DNA of 64,000 nucleotides from Brevibacterium limosum (GTDB lineage: Bacteria; Actinomycetota; Actinomycetes; Actinomycetales; Brevibacteriaceae). The DNA is taken from positions 248,001 to 312,000 of the forward strand of contig NZ_CP050154.1 of the NCBI RefSeq assembly GCF_011617705.1, given 5' to 3'. Shown here in pieces: positions 1 to 8,660 of this stretch; the stretch's first letter is position 1; each line of letters opens with the position of its first letter. A program made the translations under genes and the position numbers. Below the pieces are notes generated by a model. That model had not been told where the DNA came from. It did not search any database and saw only the letters and a list, made by a program, of their open reading frames with translations.

Positions 1-77
1 TCTTCGAGTCGTTTGACGACTTCGTTCTCACGCTTTCCGAAAACTTTGTAGACGTGTGACGCTTTGACAACGCTCAC
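1..77 (-). CDS. Glycine betaine/proline-type ABC transporter ATP-binding protein, N-terminal fragment
   Basis: Only the first 25 codons lie in the window; the rest runs off the left edge. The GTG start at 77 follows a perfect AAGGAGG Shine-Dalgarno (90-84) with 6 bases of spacing. The N-terminus reads MSVVKASHVYKVFGKRENEV, and continues with a KRLE segment. The pattern of a short beta strand followed by YKVFGKR and an early KRLE segment is typical of ProV/OpuAA-type ATPases that energise uptake of glycine betaine or proline betaine during osmotic stress. No Walker motif is visible in this fragment, so the family call rests on the N-terminal signature only. A generic ABC ATPase is the alternative. 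Confidence 0.6.
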   Translation of the reverse strand, partial: MSVVKASHVYKVFGKRENEVVKRLE

Positions 78-408
78 GTGCTTCCTCCTTGCATTCTTGG
101 CAGTCCGCAAGAACGAGAGGCTTCACCCCCGTTTGCACGGTTCGGTGCTCGCAGATCCGAATAGCTCACTTGCGCACGCGCCTCACCGCACACGGATATC
201 TGATCCACCATTGTAGTTTTGTTCAGGGTTTTCGGTAGAGATCTTATCCGGATTATGCGGCGCGTCACCCTTGACTGGTGCTCTGACCTGGGCAAACAGA
301 TACTGGTGCGTTACTTGATTGTTATAATCATCGGTTGGGGCAGATAGATATGTCCTTAATGGATTTGTTACCGGATATGGGATTTTGATGCAGGAGGCGG
401 CCCTGCTT
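78..408. other. Intergenic region upstream of the ABC ATPase, relatively AT-rich
   Basis: This 331-base stretch holds the ribosome binding site of the ATPase gene (84-90) and must hold its promoter. It is clearly more AT-rich than the flanking genes. A dyad TGATT-N5-AATCA lies at 316-330 and overlaps a TATAAT on the plus strand (323-328). No convincing ORF is present: the reading frame at 74-295 on the minus strand has no family resemblance. Osmotic regulation would fit the downstream gene but is not shown by the sequence. Confidence 0.5.
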
Positions 409-1218
409 TCAGAATTTCTGCAGAGATTCGGCGAGGAAGCGGATCACGGCAGGAGTGACCTCCTCGGCGAATTCTTCGAAGAATCCGTGCCGGCCCTCGG
501 GCAGGATGAGCAGCTGTGATCCGGGGATGCGGTCGCGGAGGATGCGGGCGTTTCCGACCGGGTTCATCCGGTCCGCATCGCCGTGCATGATCAACGTCGG
601 AGCGGTGATCTCCGGCAGCCGGTCCCACGCATCGTGGTTGGCGCTGACGCGCAGATGGGCGGATGACTCGACGGCCGTCATCGTGTCATCGCCGAGCATC
701 TTGCTGTACTTCGCCGACACCGTCCACGCCGGGGTGTAGAAGAGGTCGAAGAGGTACTGGGTGTGCTCCTCGCCGCGCAGCCTCGCCAGTGCCTGGCCGA
801 CCTCGCGCGGACGCTTCACCGCATGCGGCCCGCCCGGAGACGTGCACGCGAGGACGATCGCGCTGACCCGCTCCGAGTGGTTGAGCGCCAGCATCTGCGT
901 GATGCGCCCGCCCATGGACGTACCGTAGACCGCCGTCCGCTCCACGCCGAGGTGGTCGAGCACGTCCGCGGCATCGGCAGCGAAGCTCGAAGTCGACAGT
1001 TCGCCGAGCTCACCGCGGCTGCCGCCCGTTCCGCGATAGTCGAAAGTGATCGTGCGGAAGTCCGATTCGAAATCTCCGCGCAGATCGTCCCACCACTCGT
1101 GAGAATTCGCCTGGCCCTGCAGCAGGAGCAGTGCGGGAGCGTCATCCGGCCCGCTGACCTGGACTTCGAGGGGGAAGCCATCGCGTGCGCCGATCTTTCG
1201 CACCTGCATCGTCTCCAC
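409..1218 (-). CDS. Alpha/beta hydrolase
   Basis: A 269-residue cytoplasmic alpha/beta-hydrolase-fold protein. The nucleophile elbow GTSMGG puts the catalytic serine near residue 101, the acid is probably the aspartate in MHGDADRM, and the histidine is in EGRHGFF near the C-terminus. The segment LLLQGQANSHEWW sits where the oxyanion hole normally lies. The GTG start at 1218 was chosen because AGGAGG (1230-1225) lies 6 bases upstream; an internal ATG at 1209 is an alternative. The longer upstream extension of the frame overlaps the divergent aroD gene and is rejected. The substrate cannot be told from sequence; the family covers esterases, C-C hydrolases and haloperoxidase-like enzymes. Confidence 0.85.
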   Translation of the reverse strand: METMQVRKIGARDGFPLEVQVSGPDDAPALLLLQGQANSHEWWDDLRGDFESDFRTITFDYRGTGGSRGELGELSTSSFAADAADVLDHLGVERTAVYGTSMGGRITQMLALNHSERVSAIVLACTSPGGPHAVKRPREVGQALARLRGEEHTQYLFDLFYTPAWTVSAKYSKMLGDDTMTAVESSAHLRVSANHDAWDRLPEITAPTLIMHGDADRMNPVGNARILRDRIPGSQLLILPEGRHGFFEEFAEEVTPAVIRFLAESLQKF

Positions 1219-1266
1219 CCGTGTCCTCCTGCCCGCGCGCGCCGCGTCACCGCCTACGCTTGACCC

Positions 1267-2058
1267 ATGAAACCATTGCCGTTCCTCAATCCTGCCGCAG
1301 GATCGCCCGCTGTGCGCAATCCCGGCCGACCGGCCGTCGTCGTGCCGACGCAGGCCGCCGCTGCCGAGGAGCTCACCGCCGAATGCGCCGCAGCCGCCGC
1401 GACCGAGATCGTCGACGCCATCGAATGGCGCATCGATCCGCTGCTCGCCGCCGCCCCCGGTTCCGTGCTCACCCGCATCGAGGCGGCCCTGCGTCTGCTT
1501 CCTCGTGCGCTCACAGCGGGCTTGCCGATCCTCCTGACCGTGCGCACCGGATTCGAAGGCGGGCACGTGGAGATCACGGAAGGCGACTACGCCGAGGCGG
1601 TGCGGGCGCTGATCGGCGGAGCCGGCGCATCGGGCGCTCCTGTCGCCGTCGACCTCGAGATCGACCGGGCGGAATCGCGCTCCCTCATCGCCTCGGCGCA
1701 GGAAGCCGGCGTTCCCGTCGTCGCCTCACACCACAATTTCGAAGCCACGGACTCCGCCGAACGCCTGCTCGCGACGTTCGCTGCGATGATTGAGGCCGGC
1801 GCGGATGTGGCCAAGGTGGCGATGATGCCGCAGACGCCTGCCGACGTTCTGCGTCTCCTGGAGGCGACTGCCACCGCGGATGCCTCGTCGCCGGTTTCCG
1901 TGCTCGGGATCTCGATGGGGCCATTGGGCCGGACGAGCCGGATCATGGGCGCCGACTTCGGCAGCTGCGCCACCTTCGCTCAGATCGGTCAGGGGTCGGC
2001 ACCGGGGCAGATCGACGCCGTCGTCCTCGCCGAGATCCTCGATCGCGTCACCGGCTGA
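1267..2058 (+). CDS. aroD: 3-dehydroquinate dehydratase, type I
   Basis: Converts 3-dehydroquinate to 3-dehydroshikimate in the shikimate pathway through a Schiff-base mechanism. The 263-residue length suits class I enzymes. The conserved substrate-binding EWR triad is at 53-55, TVRT at 91-94, the catalytic histidine in ASHHNF at about 156, the Schiff-base lysine in AKVAMMP at about 183, and the substrate arginine in GRTSR at about 222. Many actinobacteria use the unrelated type II enzyme, so a type I copy next to a hydrolase may be catabolic (quinate) or biosynthetic. It is divergent from the hydrolase with only 48 bases between the starts, and ends before a strong bidirectional terminator. 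Confidence 0.93.
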   Translation: MKPLPFLNPAAGSPAVRNPGRPAVVVPTQAAAAEELTAECAAAAATEIVDAIEWRIDPLLAAAPGSVLTRIEAALRLLPRALTAGLPILLTVRTGFEGGHVEITEGDYAEAVRALIGGAGASGAPVAVDLEIDRAESRSLIASAQEAGVPVVASHHNFEATDSAERLLATFAAMIEAGADVAKVAMMPQTPADVLRLLEATATADASSPVSVLGISMGPLGRTSRIMGADFGSCATFAQIGQGSAPGQIDAVVLAEILDRVTG

Positions 2059-2237
2059 ATCGCAGCCCGGGTGTTGGTGTGCATGAGCGGCTTCAAAGTT
2101 CATAGGTGGTGATCTTGATCAGTGCGTATGAATTTCGAACCCGCGAGTACTGACAGGCCGGGACCATACACGCTTTTTGGCCTATAGCCCGACCCGGATC
2201 CTCACCTCACGAGCCTGGCCGCGCAGAGGGAGGAGAC

Positions 2238-2283
2238 AGAAGAATCGGCACGCCAAGCCAGTGCTTCGCGTGCCGATTCTTCT
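2238..2283. terminator. Strong bidirectional hairpin terminator
   Basis: A perfect 16-bp stem (arms 2238-2253 and 2268-2283) has an A-rich left arm and a T-rich right end, so it can act in both directions. The 14-base loop contains a further AAGC/GCTT pairing. It lies between aroD on the plus strand and the DUF4235 gene on the minus strand, which converge here. Confidence 0.85.
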
Positions 2284-2303
2284 GCTGCAAGGTCAGCAGA
2301 GGA

Positions 2304-2603
2304 TCAGTCGGTGGTCTCTTCGATCTGCTTGCGGAACTTCTTCGGCAGGGCTTCCTCGCCGAAGTTGTTGCGCACGGTGTTCGCGGCGATGCGCTGCACG
2401 ACGAGCTGAGCCACGGCCACGCCGACACCGGAGACGATCGTCCAGGCCAGGGCCTCGGACATCGAGATCTCGTCATCGACGGGGTTCGACGGCGCCGGAC
2501 GCTTCGTCGACTTCTCCCACGCGAAGGTCAGGGTCTTGCGAGCGACGAATGCGGCTGCGATGGGCGCTCCCACGCCGATGATCTGCCAAGCGAGCTTTCC
2601 CAT
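2304..2603 (-). CDS. DUF4235 small membrane protein
   Basis: A 99-residue protein matching the actinobacterial DUF4235 pattern: MGKLAWQIIGVGAPIAAAFVA at the N-terminus (one hydrophobic segment, residues 4-20), a charged middle with WEKSTKRPAP, and a second hydrophobic segment at about 50-70 before a basic C-terminus (PKKFRKQIEE). Both segments probably span the membrane. The start at 2603 is preceded by AAAGGA about 8 bases upstream. The function of the family is unknown. It shares a terminator with the convergent aroD. Confidence 0.8.
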   Translation of the reverse strand: MGKLAWQIIGVGAPIAAAFVARKTLTFAWEKSTKRPAPSNPVDDEISMSEALAWTIVSGVGVAVAQLVVQRIAANTVRNNFGEEALPKKFRKQIEETTD

Positions 2604-2849
2604 GCTCGTGTCCTTTCCTCGAACCTCGGGTCCCACGACCCTCAAGCGCCGCGGGAACGTACTCCGTCGAAGACAACACTAACGCAGGACGATGCGCGCA
2701 AGGTCACCCGCGGTTGAACGAGTCGAAGAAAGTTCGCTCATTTCATACTTTTGGGGGATGTGCCGGGCAGATCGGCGGGGATAGCGTGAGAGCACGCTTC
2801 GGTCGGGCAAGGGAAGGTCCGAGTCGAAACGTGAAGAGAAAGGCACACG

Positions 2850-3050
2850 ATGCTGAGGAAGTGGAAGACGCGGGTCGTCACCGGACTGTTCGTCTGTGGC
2901 GCTCTCGGATTCCTGCTTGCGCTGCTGCCGGGACTCTCCGGCGTCTTCTGGCCGGTGTGGCTGATCAGCTGCGCCGCCTGCATCCTCGGACTCGTTCTCG
3001 CCTTCACTCTCCCCTCGGCGAGACCCGCCGACGCTCTGCCCCGAGCCTGA
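2850..3050 (+). CDS. Small two-helix membrane protein, unknown function
   Basis: A 66-residue protein with a basic N-terminus (MLRKWKTR) and two hydrophobic segments at about 9-30 and 33-53, ending in a short polar tail. AGAAAGG lies 8 bases before the ATG. I do not recognise a family. The composition, start signal and isolated position between divergent/convergent neighbours support a real gene rather than a chance frame. Confidence 0.65.
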   Translation: MLRKWKTRVVTGLFVCGALGFLLALLPGLSGVFWPVWLISCAACILGLVLAFTLPSARPADALPRA

Positions 3051-3122
3051 GCGCTCGGGGCAGCGCATCCCCGCAGATCGGCTGCGGGCACATGAGCCGG
3101 TACGGACAGAGCCGCCGGGAGG

Positions 3123-4010
3123 TCACCGACCGCGGACGATCTCCTGGAACCGCTCGGTCAGCCTCTGATCAACAGATATCGCGTTCCCGTCGAGTTCGCG
3201 CAATGCAACCGCGGTGCGCATCGACGAGACGAACCAGGCCCCATCCGCATCCTTGACGTCTTGGAGGCGAAGATCGGCATATTCGGCCTGCAGCCCCAAA
3301 ACCTCGGCATGATCGAAGATCAGGCGCTGCGTCGTTCCCGACAGCAGACCCGCGTCCGGATTCGGGGTGAGGAGGCGGTCGCCTCGGCGGATGAGGAGAT
3401 TCGCGGTCGGGCCCTCGAGGACGATGCCGTCGTGGGAGACGAACAGCGCCTCATCGGCGTCGTTCGCCGCGGCATAGCGGCCGGCTGCCTGATTGACCGC
3501 ATACGACAGAGTCTTCGCACCGATGAGCAGCCATGGCGCCTTGCTGCCTATATAGGCTTCGAAGCCGCGGTCGAGGCTGACGGCGGTGACCCCCTGCTCG
3601 CGGGCGCTGCGGATGTGATCATCCACGGTCACGGGGAAGGCCCACCCGCGGGGACGGAACTCACCGTCGGCACCCTGCTCCCCGCGGGAGAGGGCGTAGC
3701 GGATCCCGAACTCGACGATTCCGGGATCGGCGGCGGCCACCTCGGCGATGAGGGAATCGATGACCCGATCCCACAGCCCCTGGTCGGGGTCGGGCAGATC
3801 CAGCGCCGAGGCGGAGGCCCGGAACCGGGTGAAGTGCCGTTGTCTCGACACCACGGTGGCGCCGTGGGCACCCATGCTCACCAGCACGGTTTCGAAGATC
3901 CCGTCGCCACGATGAGCGGAGAGATCGGTGACCGGCAGCTGCGCGGCGGTCAGATCGGTGAGCTCGAACGTGGCCGCGGTGGGGTCGACGAGGATGAGCA
4001 GATCGGTCAT
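3123..4010 (-). CDS. Class IV aminotransferase, aminodeoxychorismate lyase-like
   Basis: A 295-residue fold-type IV PLP enzyme. The N-terminal HRGDGIFET motif, the PLP lysine in IGAKTLSYAVNQ (about residue 166), EGPTANL and the LLSGTTQR segment are typical of PabC (4-amino-4-deoxychorismate lyase, giving 4-aminobenzoate for folate) and of D-amino acid and branched-chain aminotransferases. The PabC reading is favoured by length and motif set but is not certain. Its ATG overlaps the TGA of the upstream transporter gene (ATGA at 4007-4010), so the two are translationally coupled. Confidence 0.8.
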   Translation of the reverse strand: MTDLLILVDPTAATFELTDLTAAQLPVTDLSAHRGDGIFETVLVSMGAHGATVVSRQRHFTRFRASASALDLPDPDQGLWDRVIDSLIAEVAAADPGIVEFGIRYALSRGEQGADGEFRPRGWAFPVTVDDHIRSAREQGVTAVSLDRGFEAYIGSKAPWLLIGAKTLSYAVNQAAGRYAAANDADEALFVSHDGIVLEGPTANLLIRRGDRLLTPNPDAGLLSGTTQRLIFDHAEVLGLQAEYADLRLQDVKDADGAWFVSSMRTAVALRELDGNAISVDQRLTERFQEIVRGR

Positions 4011-5110
4011 GCGGTTCCTCCGAAGAGCAGGCCGAGGGCGTAGGTCACGGCGGCGGCGCCGAAGCCGATGCCGAGCTGACGCAGGGCTCGGGGGCCGGGC
4101 GATTTTCCTGAGAGCAGGCCGACGACTCCGCCGGTGAACAGCAGTGCGATGCCGACCAGACCGGCGGAGAGGAACACGGCGGGAAGTCCGGACATGCCGA
4201 AGATATAGGGCAGGATCGGGATGAGCGCGCCGGAGGAGAAGAAGCAGAAGCTCGACAGGGCGGCACCGATGCCGGTGCCCAGTTCGTCACGGTCGACTCC
4301 GGAGTCGATGGCCGGAAGCCTCGGAGCCTGTCTGTTCTTCGCCGCCGCAATCGTGCGGTTGGCGCGGGCCTCGGCTTCGCGGGCCTCCATTCCGCGGGCG
4401 CGGAACACCAGGGCGAGCTCATTGGCGTCGATGTTGAGATCGGCCAGGGCATGCCGGGACTCGGGATCCGGGGTGGAGGCGTCGAGCAGTTCGCGCTGGG
4501 AGCGCACTGAGATGTACTCACCGGCTCCCATCGACAGGGCGCCGGCGAGCAGCCCCGAGACGCCGGTGAGCAGGATGACCGTGTTCGAGACTCCCGCCGC
4601 TCCGACGCCGAGGACGAGGGCGAGGTTCGAGACCAAGCCGTCGTTGGCGCCGAAGACAGCGGCACGGAAGTTCCCCGACAGACGGGCGCGGGAACGGGCG
4701 GCCAGAGCGCGGACCACCTCGGCGTGGATGCGTTCGTCGGCGGCCATCTCCGCGGAGGCGGCTTCGTCTTCGTCGTAGGGCGAGCTCGTCTCGGACTGCT
4801 GAGCGAGAGCGAGGACGAACACGGAGCCGAACATGCCCCCGAGGAAGGCCAGGCAGCGGGTGAGGAGATCGGCGGAGCGGCGCTTGTGCGCATGTTCGCC
4901 GAGGAGGGTGATCCAATGCTCCTGATGACGGGATTCCGCGGCGGCGAGGCCGAGCAGGATCTCGCGGTCCTCGCCTCTGCGGCGTTCGGCGAGGTTGCGA
5001 TACACCCGTTCTTCGAGCCGTTCGTTGGCGAGGTAGCGCTGCCAGCGGCGGATGGTTCGTCTGTCGGGGGAGGCCGGCGGGGCCCCTCCGGCGGAGTCGT
5101 TGGTCGTCAC
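4007..5110 (-). CDS. Ferritin-like/VIT1 fusion membrane metal transporter
   Basis: A 367-residue protein of the VIT1/CCC1 superfamily (iron or manganese transport). Residues about 15-145 form an alpha-helical ferritin-like (erythrin) domain with Glu and His pairs such as AAAESRHQEHW and MAADERIHAEV. The rest is the VIT1 domain with FGANDGLVSNLALVLGV, GALSMGAGEYISV and about five hydrophobic segments, the last two at the C-terminus. The GTG start at 5110 is chosen because a TAGACT box (5123-5118) lies exactly 7 bases upstream, the layout of a leaderless transcript; another GTG at 5146 is possible. It is coupled to the downstream PabC-like gene, an unexpected partner. Confidence 0.85.
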   Translation of the reverse strand: MTTNDSAGGAPPASPDRRTIRRWQRYLANERLEERVYRNLAERRRGEDREILLGLAAAESRHQEHWITLLGEHAHKRRSADLLTRCLAFLGGMFGSVFVLALAQQSETSSPYDEDEAASAEMAADERIHAEVVRALAARSRARLSGNFRAAVFGANDGLVSNLALVLGVGAAGVSNTVILLTGVSGLLAGALSMGAGEYISVRSQRELLDASTPDPESRHALADLNIDANELALVFRARGMEAREAEARANRTIAAAKNRQAPRLPAIDSGVDRDELGTGIGAALSSFCFFSSGALIPILPYIFGMSGLPAVFLSAGLVGIALLFTGGVVGLLSGKSPGPRALRQLGIGFGAAAVTYALGLLFGGTA

Positions 5111-5544
5111 TGGTCCAAGTCTAATCCGGCGGTGCGGTTTCAGCACGGCGGCGGGCTTCGCGGGTGACGCTGGAATGCGGGTCGGATGCCGCTGGTCACA
5201 GGCGGATCAGCCGCAGTGATGCGCATGAGCACCGCACTCGGACCGCAGGCGCCCCGCAAGTGCGAAACCGATCAGTGACCGGTTGTTATCAATTCGTAAT
5301 ATTAAAGCCGACTGAGGTGCGTTAGATTAATGACCAATGTGAGTTGTGTCACCGTTTCGTTATAGAAGCATGTGATTCGTTACCTATGGCGGATCATAGC
5401 GAAACGTCAGAATCGAGCTTCCCCGCAAGTGCAGCCGTCAAGAGGCCGACACCGGAGTGGACAGCAGTCCTACCGTGGCGGTCACTTCCGGTGCGCCGTC
5501 ATGTGCGATTCCTCAGACACAGACGAAGGAGCGAAAGGAACTCC
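5111..5544. other. Divergent promoter region and long leader of the M28 peptidase gene
   Basis: This 434-base region separates the leaderless VIT1 gene from the peptidase gene. The part from 5280 to 5400 is markedly AT-rich and holds plausible plus-strand promoter boxes (TTGTGT at 5344-5349 with TATAGA 15 bases on, and TAGATT further up). A 10-bp inverted repeat with one wobble pair (5353-5362 with 5397-5406, core CGTTTCG/CGAAACG) could fold in the leader. The peptidase frame stays open back to 5344 but that part encodes no signal sequence. The Shine-Dalgarno GAAAGGA lies at 5533-5539. Confidence 0.5.
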
Positions 5545-7635
5545 ATGAAGTTGCGCACGAAGAGCTGGCTGGCGGTCACCGCCACGGCCGGCCTGGTCCT
5601 CGGCGGGATGAGCCCGGCACTGGCGGCGGGCACCGCAGGACCGACAGAACACACGGATATGGGCGTCAACGGTGACGCCGTGATGGAGCATCTGCAGAAG
5701 ATCTCCGACATCTCCACCTCGCACGCGGACGAAGGGTTCCGCGCGCTGGGCACGCCCGGCTACGAAGAAGCCGTGGAATACGTCGAATCCACCCTCGAGG
5801 CGACCGGCGCCTTCGATGTGAAGCGGCAGGCGTTCGACGTCGAGAGCCAGGACTTCGGCACCGTCGACGTCAAGGTCGACGGAGAGGCGGTCAAGGTCAC
5901 GACCGCCGAATACACCGAGGGCACGACGGATCCGCTGACGGATCTGCCTGTGGTGCTGCCGGTCGATGACGACAACAGTGACTTCGCCGGCGGACAGCTC
6001 GGCTGCCAGGCCGGTGACTTCGATGACAGCGCCGAAGGGGCGCTCGTGCTCGTGTCCCGCGGCGAATGCGCCTTCGGCGACAAGACCAAGGCTGCCACCG
6101 ACGCCGGTGCTGCGGCGGTCATCATCTACAACAACGACAAGGACAACCCCGACGAGGAGCTCAATGCCACTCTCGGCGGGCGCATGGAGGGAAGCGCGCC
6201 GACGGTGACGGTCACCTACAACGTCGGCACCGACCTCCTCGAGAAGGTCGAGGCTGCAGGCTCGCAAGCGGGCAGCCAGGCAGGACTCGGTCAGGGAACC
6301 GAAGAGGCCGACGAAGCCGCCGAAGACGATGTGGCGGCCGAAGCCGCGGCCCTGACCGCCGACTTCACGCTCGAGACCGAGTTCGTCACCGAGAAGACCT
6401 GGAACGTCATCGCCGAAACCAAGGCCGGCGATCACGACAACGTCCAGATGTTCGGTGCCCACCTCGACGGTGTCGAAGAGGGCCCCGGCGTCAACGACAA
6501 CGGCTCCGGATCTGCCGCGCTCCTCGCCTCGGCCGAAGCGCTCGCCGAGCAGCCGACCGAGGTCGACAACGCCATCCGCTTCGGTTGGTGGGGTGCCGAA
6601 GAGGTCGGGCTCGTCGGTTCGACGGAGTACGTCGCGAGCCTCGACGATGCCGATCTGGGCAAGATCAAGTCGTACATGAACTTCGACATGATCGGCTCCG
6701 ACAACTTCATCGTCGGCACGCTCGACTCCGACGGCTCCGATGTGCCGATCCCGGACGGCGTCAACGTGCCCGAAGGCTCGGCAGAACTCGAGAAGGTCTT
6801 CACGGACTACTTCGCCGATATCGACCAGCCCAATGTCGGCACCGACTTCTCCGGACGGTCGGACTACCAGGCGTTCATCGACAACGGCATCCCCGCCAGC
6901 GGCCTGTTCTCCGGAGCAGACGGCACGAAGACCGCTGAGGAAGCCGAGATGTTCGGCGGCACCGTCGGCGAGAAGCACGACACGAACTACCACCAGTCCA
7001 CGGACACGATCGAGAACGTGAGCAAGAAGTCCGTCGACATCTTCGCTCCCGCCATCGGCTTCGCCGTCCACACGCTGGCCTATGAGCTCGCTGACGCGCC
7101 GACGGATCCGCCGACCGATCCGACGACTCCGCCCACGGATCCCACCGATCCGCCCACGGAGACGCCGACCGAGACTCCTGCCGAACGAACACTGAGCATC
7201 GATCCGAAGACGATCGAAGCTCCCGACTTCGTCAGTGAGAAGGGAGTCCAGGTCGCGGCCACCGGCTGCGCCGCCGACACCACGGCGACGATGACCGTCG
7301 ACCCGCAGAACGGCGATATCGAGAAGTTCGAGCAGACCGCCGAGGTCGGCGAGGACACCGTCGCACGGTTCGGCGTCCGCGGACTCGACGCGTCGATGGT
7401 CGACAGCTATATCGGCACCTATGAGGTCTCTGTCGACTGCGAAGGCGGAGACCCGCTGACCGGATCCTTCGAGGTCGTCGCCGAGGGTGACGGGCCGGGA
7501 GCCGGTGACGGCGGCAACGGAGGCGGCGGAGATCTGCCGCGCACGGGCAATGAAGCCCTGCCGCTGGTCCTCTCGGCCGGTGCGCTCATCGTGCTCGGCA
7601 TCGCGATGACGGTCGGCACGCGACGTCGCAGCTGA
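5545..7635 (+). CDS. Cell-wall-anchored M28 family aminopeptidase with PA domain and LPRTG sortase signal
   Basis: A 696-residue exported metallopeptidase. A Sec signal peptide (basic start, hydrophobic 8-20, cleavage near SPALA at 27) is followed by an M28 domain split by a protease-associated insert (about 135-225). The zinc ligands are visible: HLDGV, the bridging aspartate in GVNDNGSG, EEVG, MNFDMIGS and the late histidine in NYHQSTDT. A Thr/Pro-rich linker of TDPPTDP repeats (about 515-545) leads to a C-terminal domain, then LPRTG at about 664, a hydrophobic stretch and a basic tail, the classic sortase signal. It probably releases N-terminal residues from peptides at the cell surface. 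The ATG at 5545 has GAAAGGA upstream. A terminator follows. Confidence 0.92.
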   Translation: MKLRTKSWLAVTATAGLVLGGMSPALAAGTAGPTEHTDMGVNGDAVMEHLQKISDISTSHADEGFRALGTPGYEEAVEYVESTLEATGAFDVKRQAFDVESQDFGTVDVKVDGEAVKVTTAEYTEGTTDPLTDLPVVLPVDDDNSDFAGGQLGCQAGDFDDSAEGALVLVSRGECAFGDKTKAATDAGAAAVIIYNNDKDNPDEELNATLGGRMEGSAPTVTVTYNVGTDLLEKVEAAGSQAGSQAGLGQGTEEADEAAEDDVAAEAAALTADFTLETEFVTEKTWNVIAETKAGDHDNVQMFGAHLDGVEEGPGVNDNGSGSAALLASAEALAEQPTEVDNAIRFGWWGAEEVGLVGSTEYVASLDDADLGKIKSYMNFDMIGSDNFIVGTLDSDGSDVPIPDGVNVPEGSAELEKVFTDYFADIDQPNVGTDFSGRSDYQAFIDNGIPASGLFSGADGTKTAEEAEMFGGTVGEKHDTNYHQSTDTIENVSKKSVDIFAPAIGFAVHTLAYELADAPTDPPTDPTTPPTDPTDPPTETPTETPAERTLSIDPKTIEAPDFVSEKGVQVAATGCAADTTATMTVDPQNGDIEKFEQTAEVGEDTVARFGVRGLDASMVDSYIGTYEVSVDCEGGDPLTGSFEVVAEGDGPGAGDGGNGGGGDLPRTGNEALPLVLSAGALIVLGIAMTVGTRRRS

Positions 7636-7714
7636 ACGGAATGATCCCGCCGTCAGTCGGGGCTGCGTCGAGATTCGATCGGCGTTGATGCGCCGCCTCG
7701 GTGAGGGTTACGGG

Positions 7715-7757
7715 CCGACGCGGGGCGGAGACCGGAGAGGTCTCCGCCCCGCGTCGG
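7715..7757. terminator. Hairpin terminator after the M28 peptidase gene
   Basis: A perfect 19-bp GC-rich stem (7715-7733 and 7739-7757) closes a 5-base loop and is followed by a short T-containing tract. It lies 80 bases after the peptidase stop and before the next plus-strand gene, so it should isolate the two. Confidence 0.85.
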
Positions 7758-7862
7758 TCTGTCGTTTGGAGGCCCGCGCGAGATCTGAGGAACTCTGCCA
7801 GACTGAGGCCGATCGTGACAGCGAGGTGTCCCGGGGCAGGCCTCGGAGAATTGGCGGAGTCT

Positions 7863-8597
7863 ATGAATCGGTTCGACGGCAGGACAGCTCTCGTGACCGG
7901 CGGCAGGAGCGGGATCGGGCGCGCAGTGGCTCGTCGTCTGCGGGACGAGGGAGCCCAGATCTGCACCGCACAGCGGGGTGCAGATGAGGAGTTCCCCTCG
8001 GTCGCCGTCGATCTGTCCGATCCCGACAGCGCCGAGGCGGCGGTCACCGAGGTGGTCGAGCGATTCGGAGCCCTCGACGTCCTCGTCAACTGTGCCGGGA
8101 TGATGCAGGAGGCGAGAGTCGAGGACATGTCCGTCGAGGACTGGCAGCGCAACCTCGCAGTCAACCTCACGGGCCCCTTCCTCATGATCAGGGCAGCTCT
8201 TCCCCGCCTGCGCGAGACGCGGGGCTCCATCGTCAACGTCGGATCGATCGAGGGGCTCGGCTCCAACCCCGGGCATGCGGCCTACTCCGCTTCGAAGGCA
8301 GGGCTGCATGGGCTGACTCGTGCGGTGGCCGTCGACCACGGTGGCGAGGGAATCCGGTGCAACGCGGTCGCCCCCGGGTGGATCGACACCGACCTCAACC
8401 TCGATTTCATCGACTCCCTGTCCGACCCCGAGACCTTCAGGCGTGAGATCGGCGGGATCCACCCTGTCGGTCGGTCCGGCCGGCCCGAGGAGGTGGCCGC
8501 CGTGGTCGCCTTCCTCGCCGCAGAGGAAGCCGGCTTCATCACCGGCCAGGTCTACGCCGTGGACGGAGGACGGATGACGCAGCTCAGCCTTCCTTGA
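7863..8597 (+). CDS. Short-chain dehydrogenase/reductase
   Basis: A 244-residue classical SDR: TGGRSGIG nucleotide-binding motif at 12-19, NCAG in the middle, catalytic serine in VNVGSIEG, YSASK (Tyr-x3-Lys) and the VAPGWIDTD segment. Short, FabG-like, NAD(P)H-dependent oxidoreductase with unknown substrate. The start at 7863 was preferred over upstream starts because it begins immediately before the Rossmann strand; GGAG lies a few bases before it. The next gene, another oxidoreductase, starts 63 bases later and may be co-transcribed. Confidence 0.85.
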   Translation: MNRFDGRTALVTGGRSGIGRAVARRLRDEGAQICTAQRGADEEFPSVAVDLSDPDSAEAAVTEVVERFGALDVLVNCAGMMQEARVEDMSVEDWQRNLAVNLTGPFLMIRAALPRLRETRGSIVNVGSIEGLGSNPGHAAYSASKAGLHGLTRAVAVDHGGEGIRCNAVAPGWIDTDLNLDFIDSLSDPETFRREIGGIHPVGRSGRPEEVAAVVAFLAAEEAGFITGQVYAVDGGRMTQLSLP

Positions 8598-8660
8598 GCT
8601 CACTGCCTTCGGCCCGCCTGGCCGACCCCATCAGAAAATGCTCCGACGAAAGGATCTTCG

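Noticed and set aside
74..295. 73-codon minus-strand frame in the left intergenic region
   Set aside because: It overlaps the start and Shine-Dalgarno of the ABC ATPase gene and resembles nothing known.
5482..7071. 529-codon minus-strand reading frame
   Set aside because: Antisense to the M28 peptidase gene, which has clear catalytic motifs.
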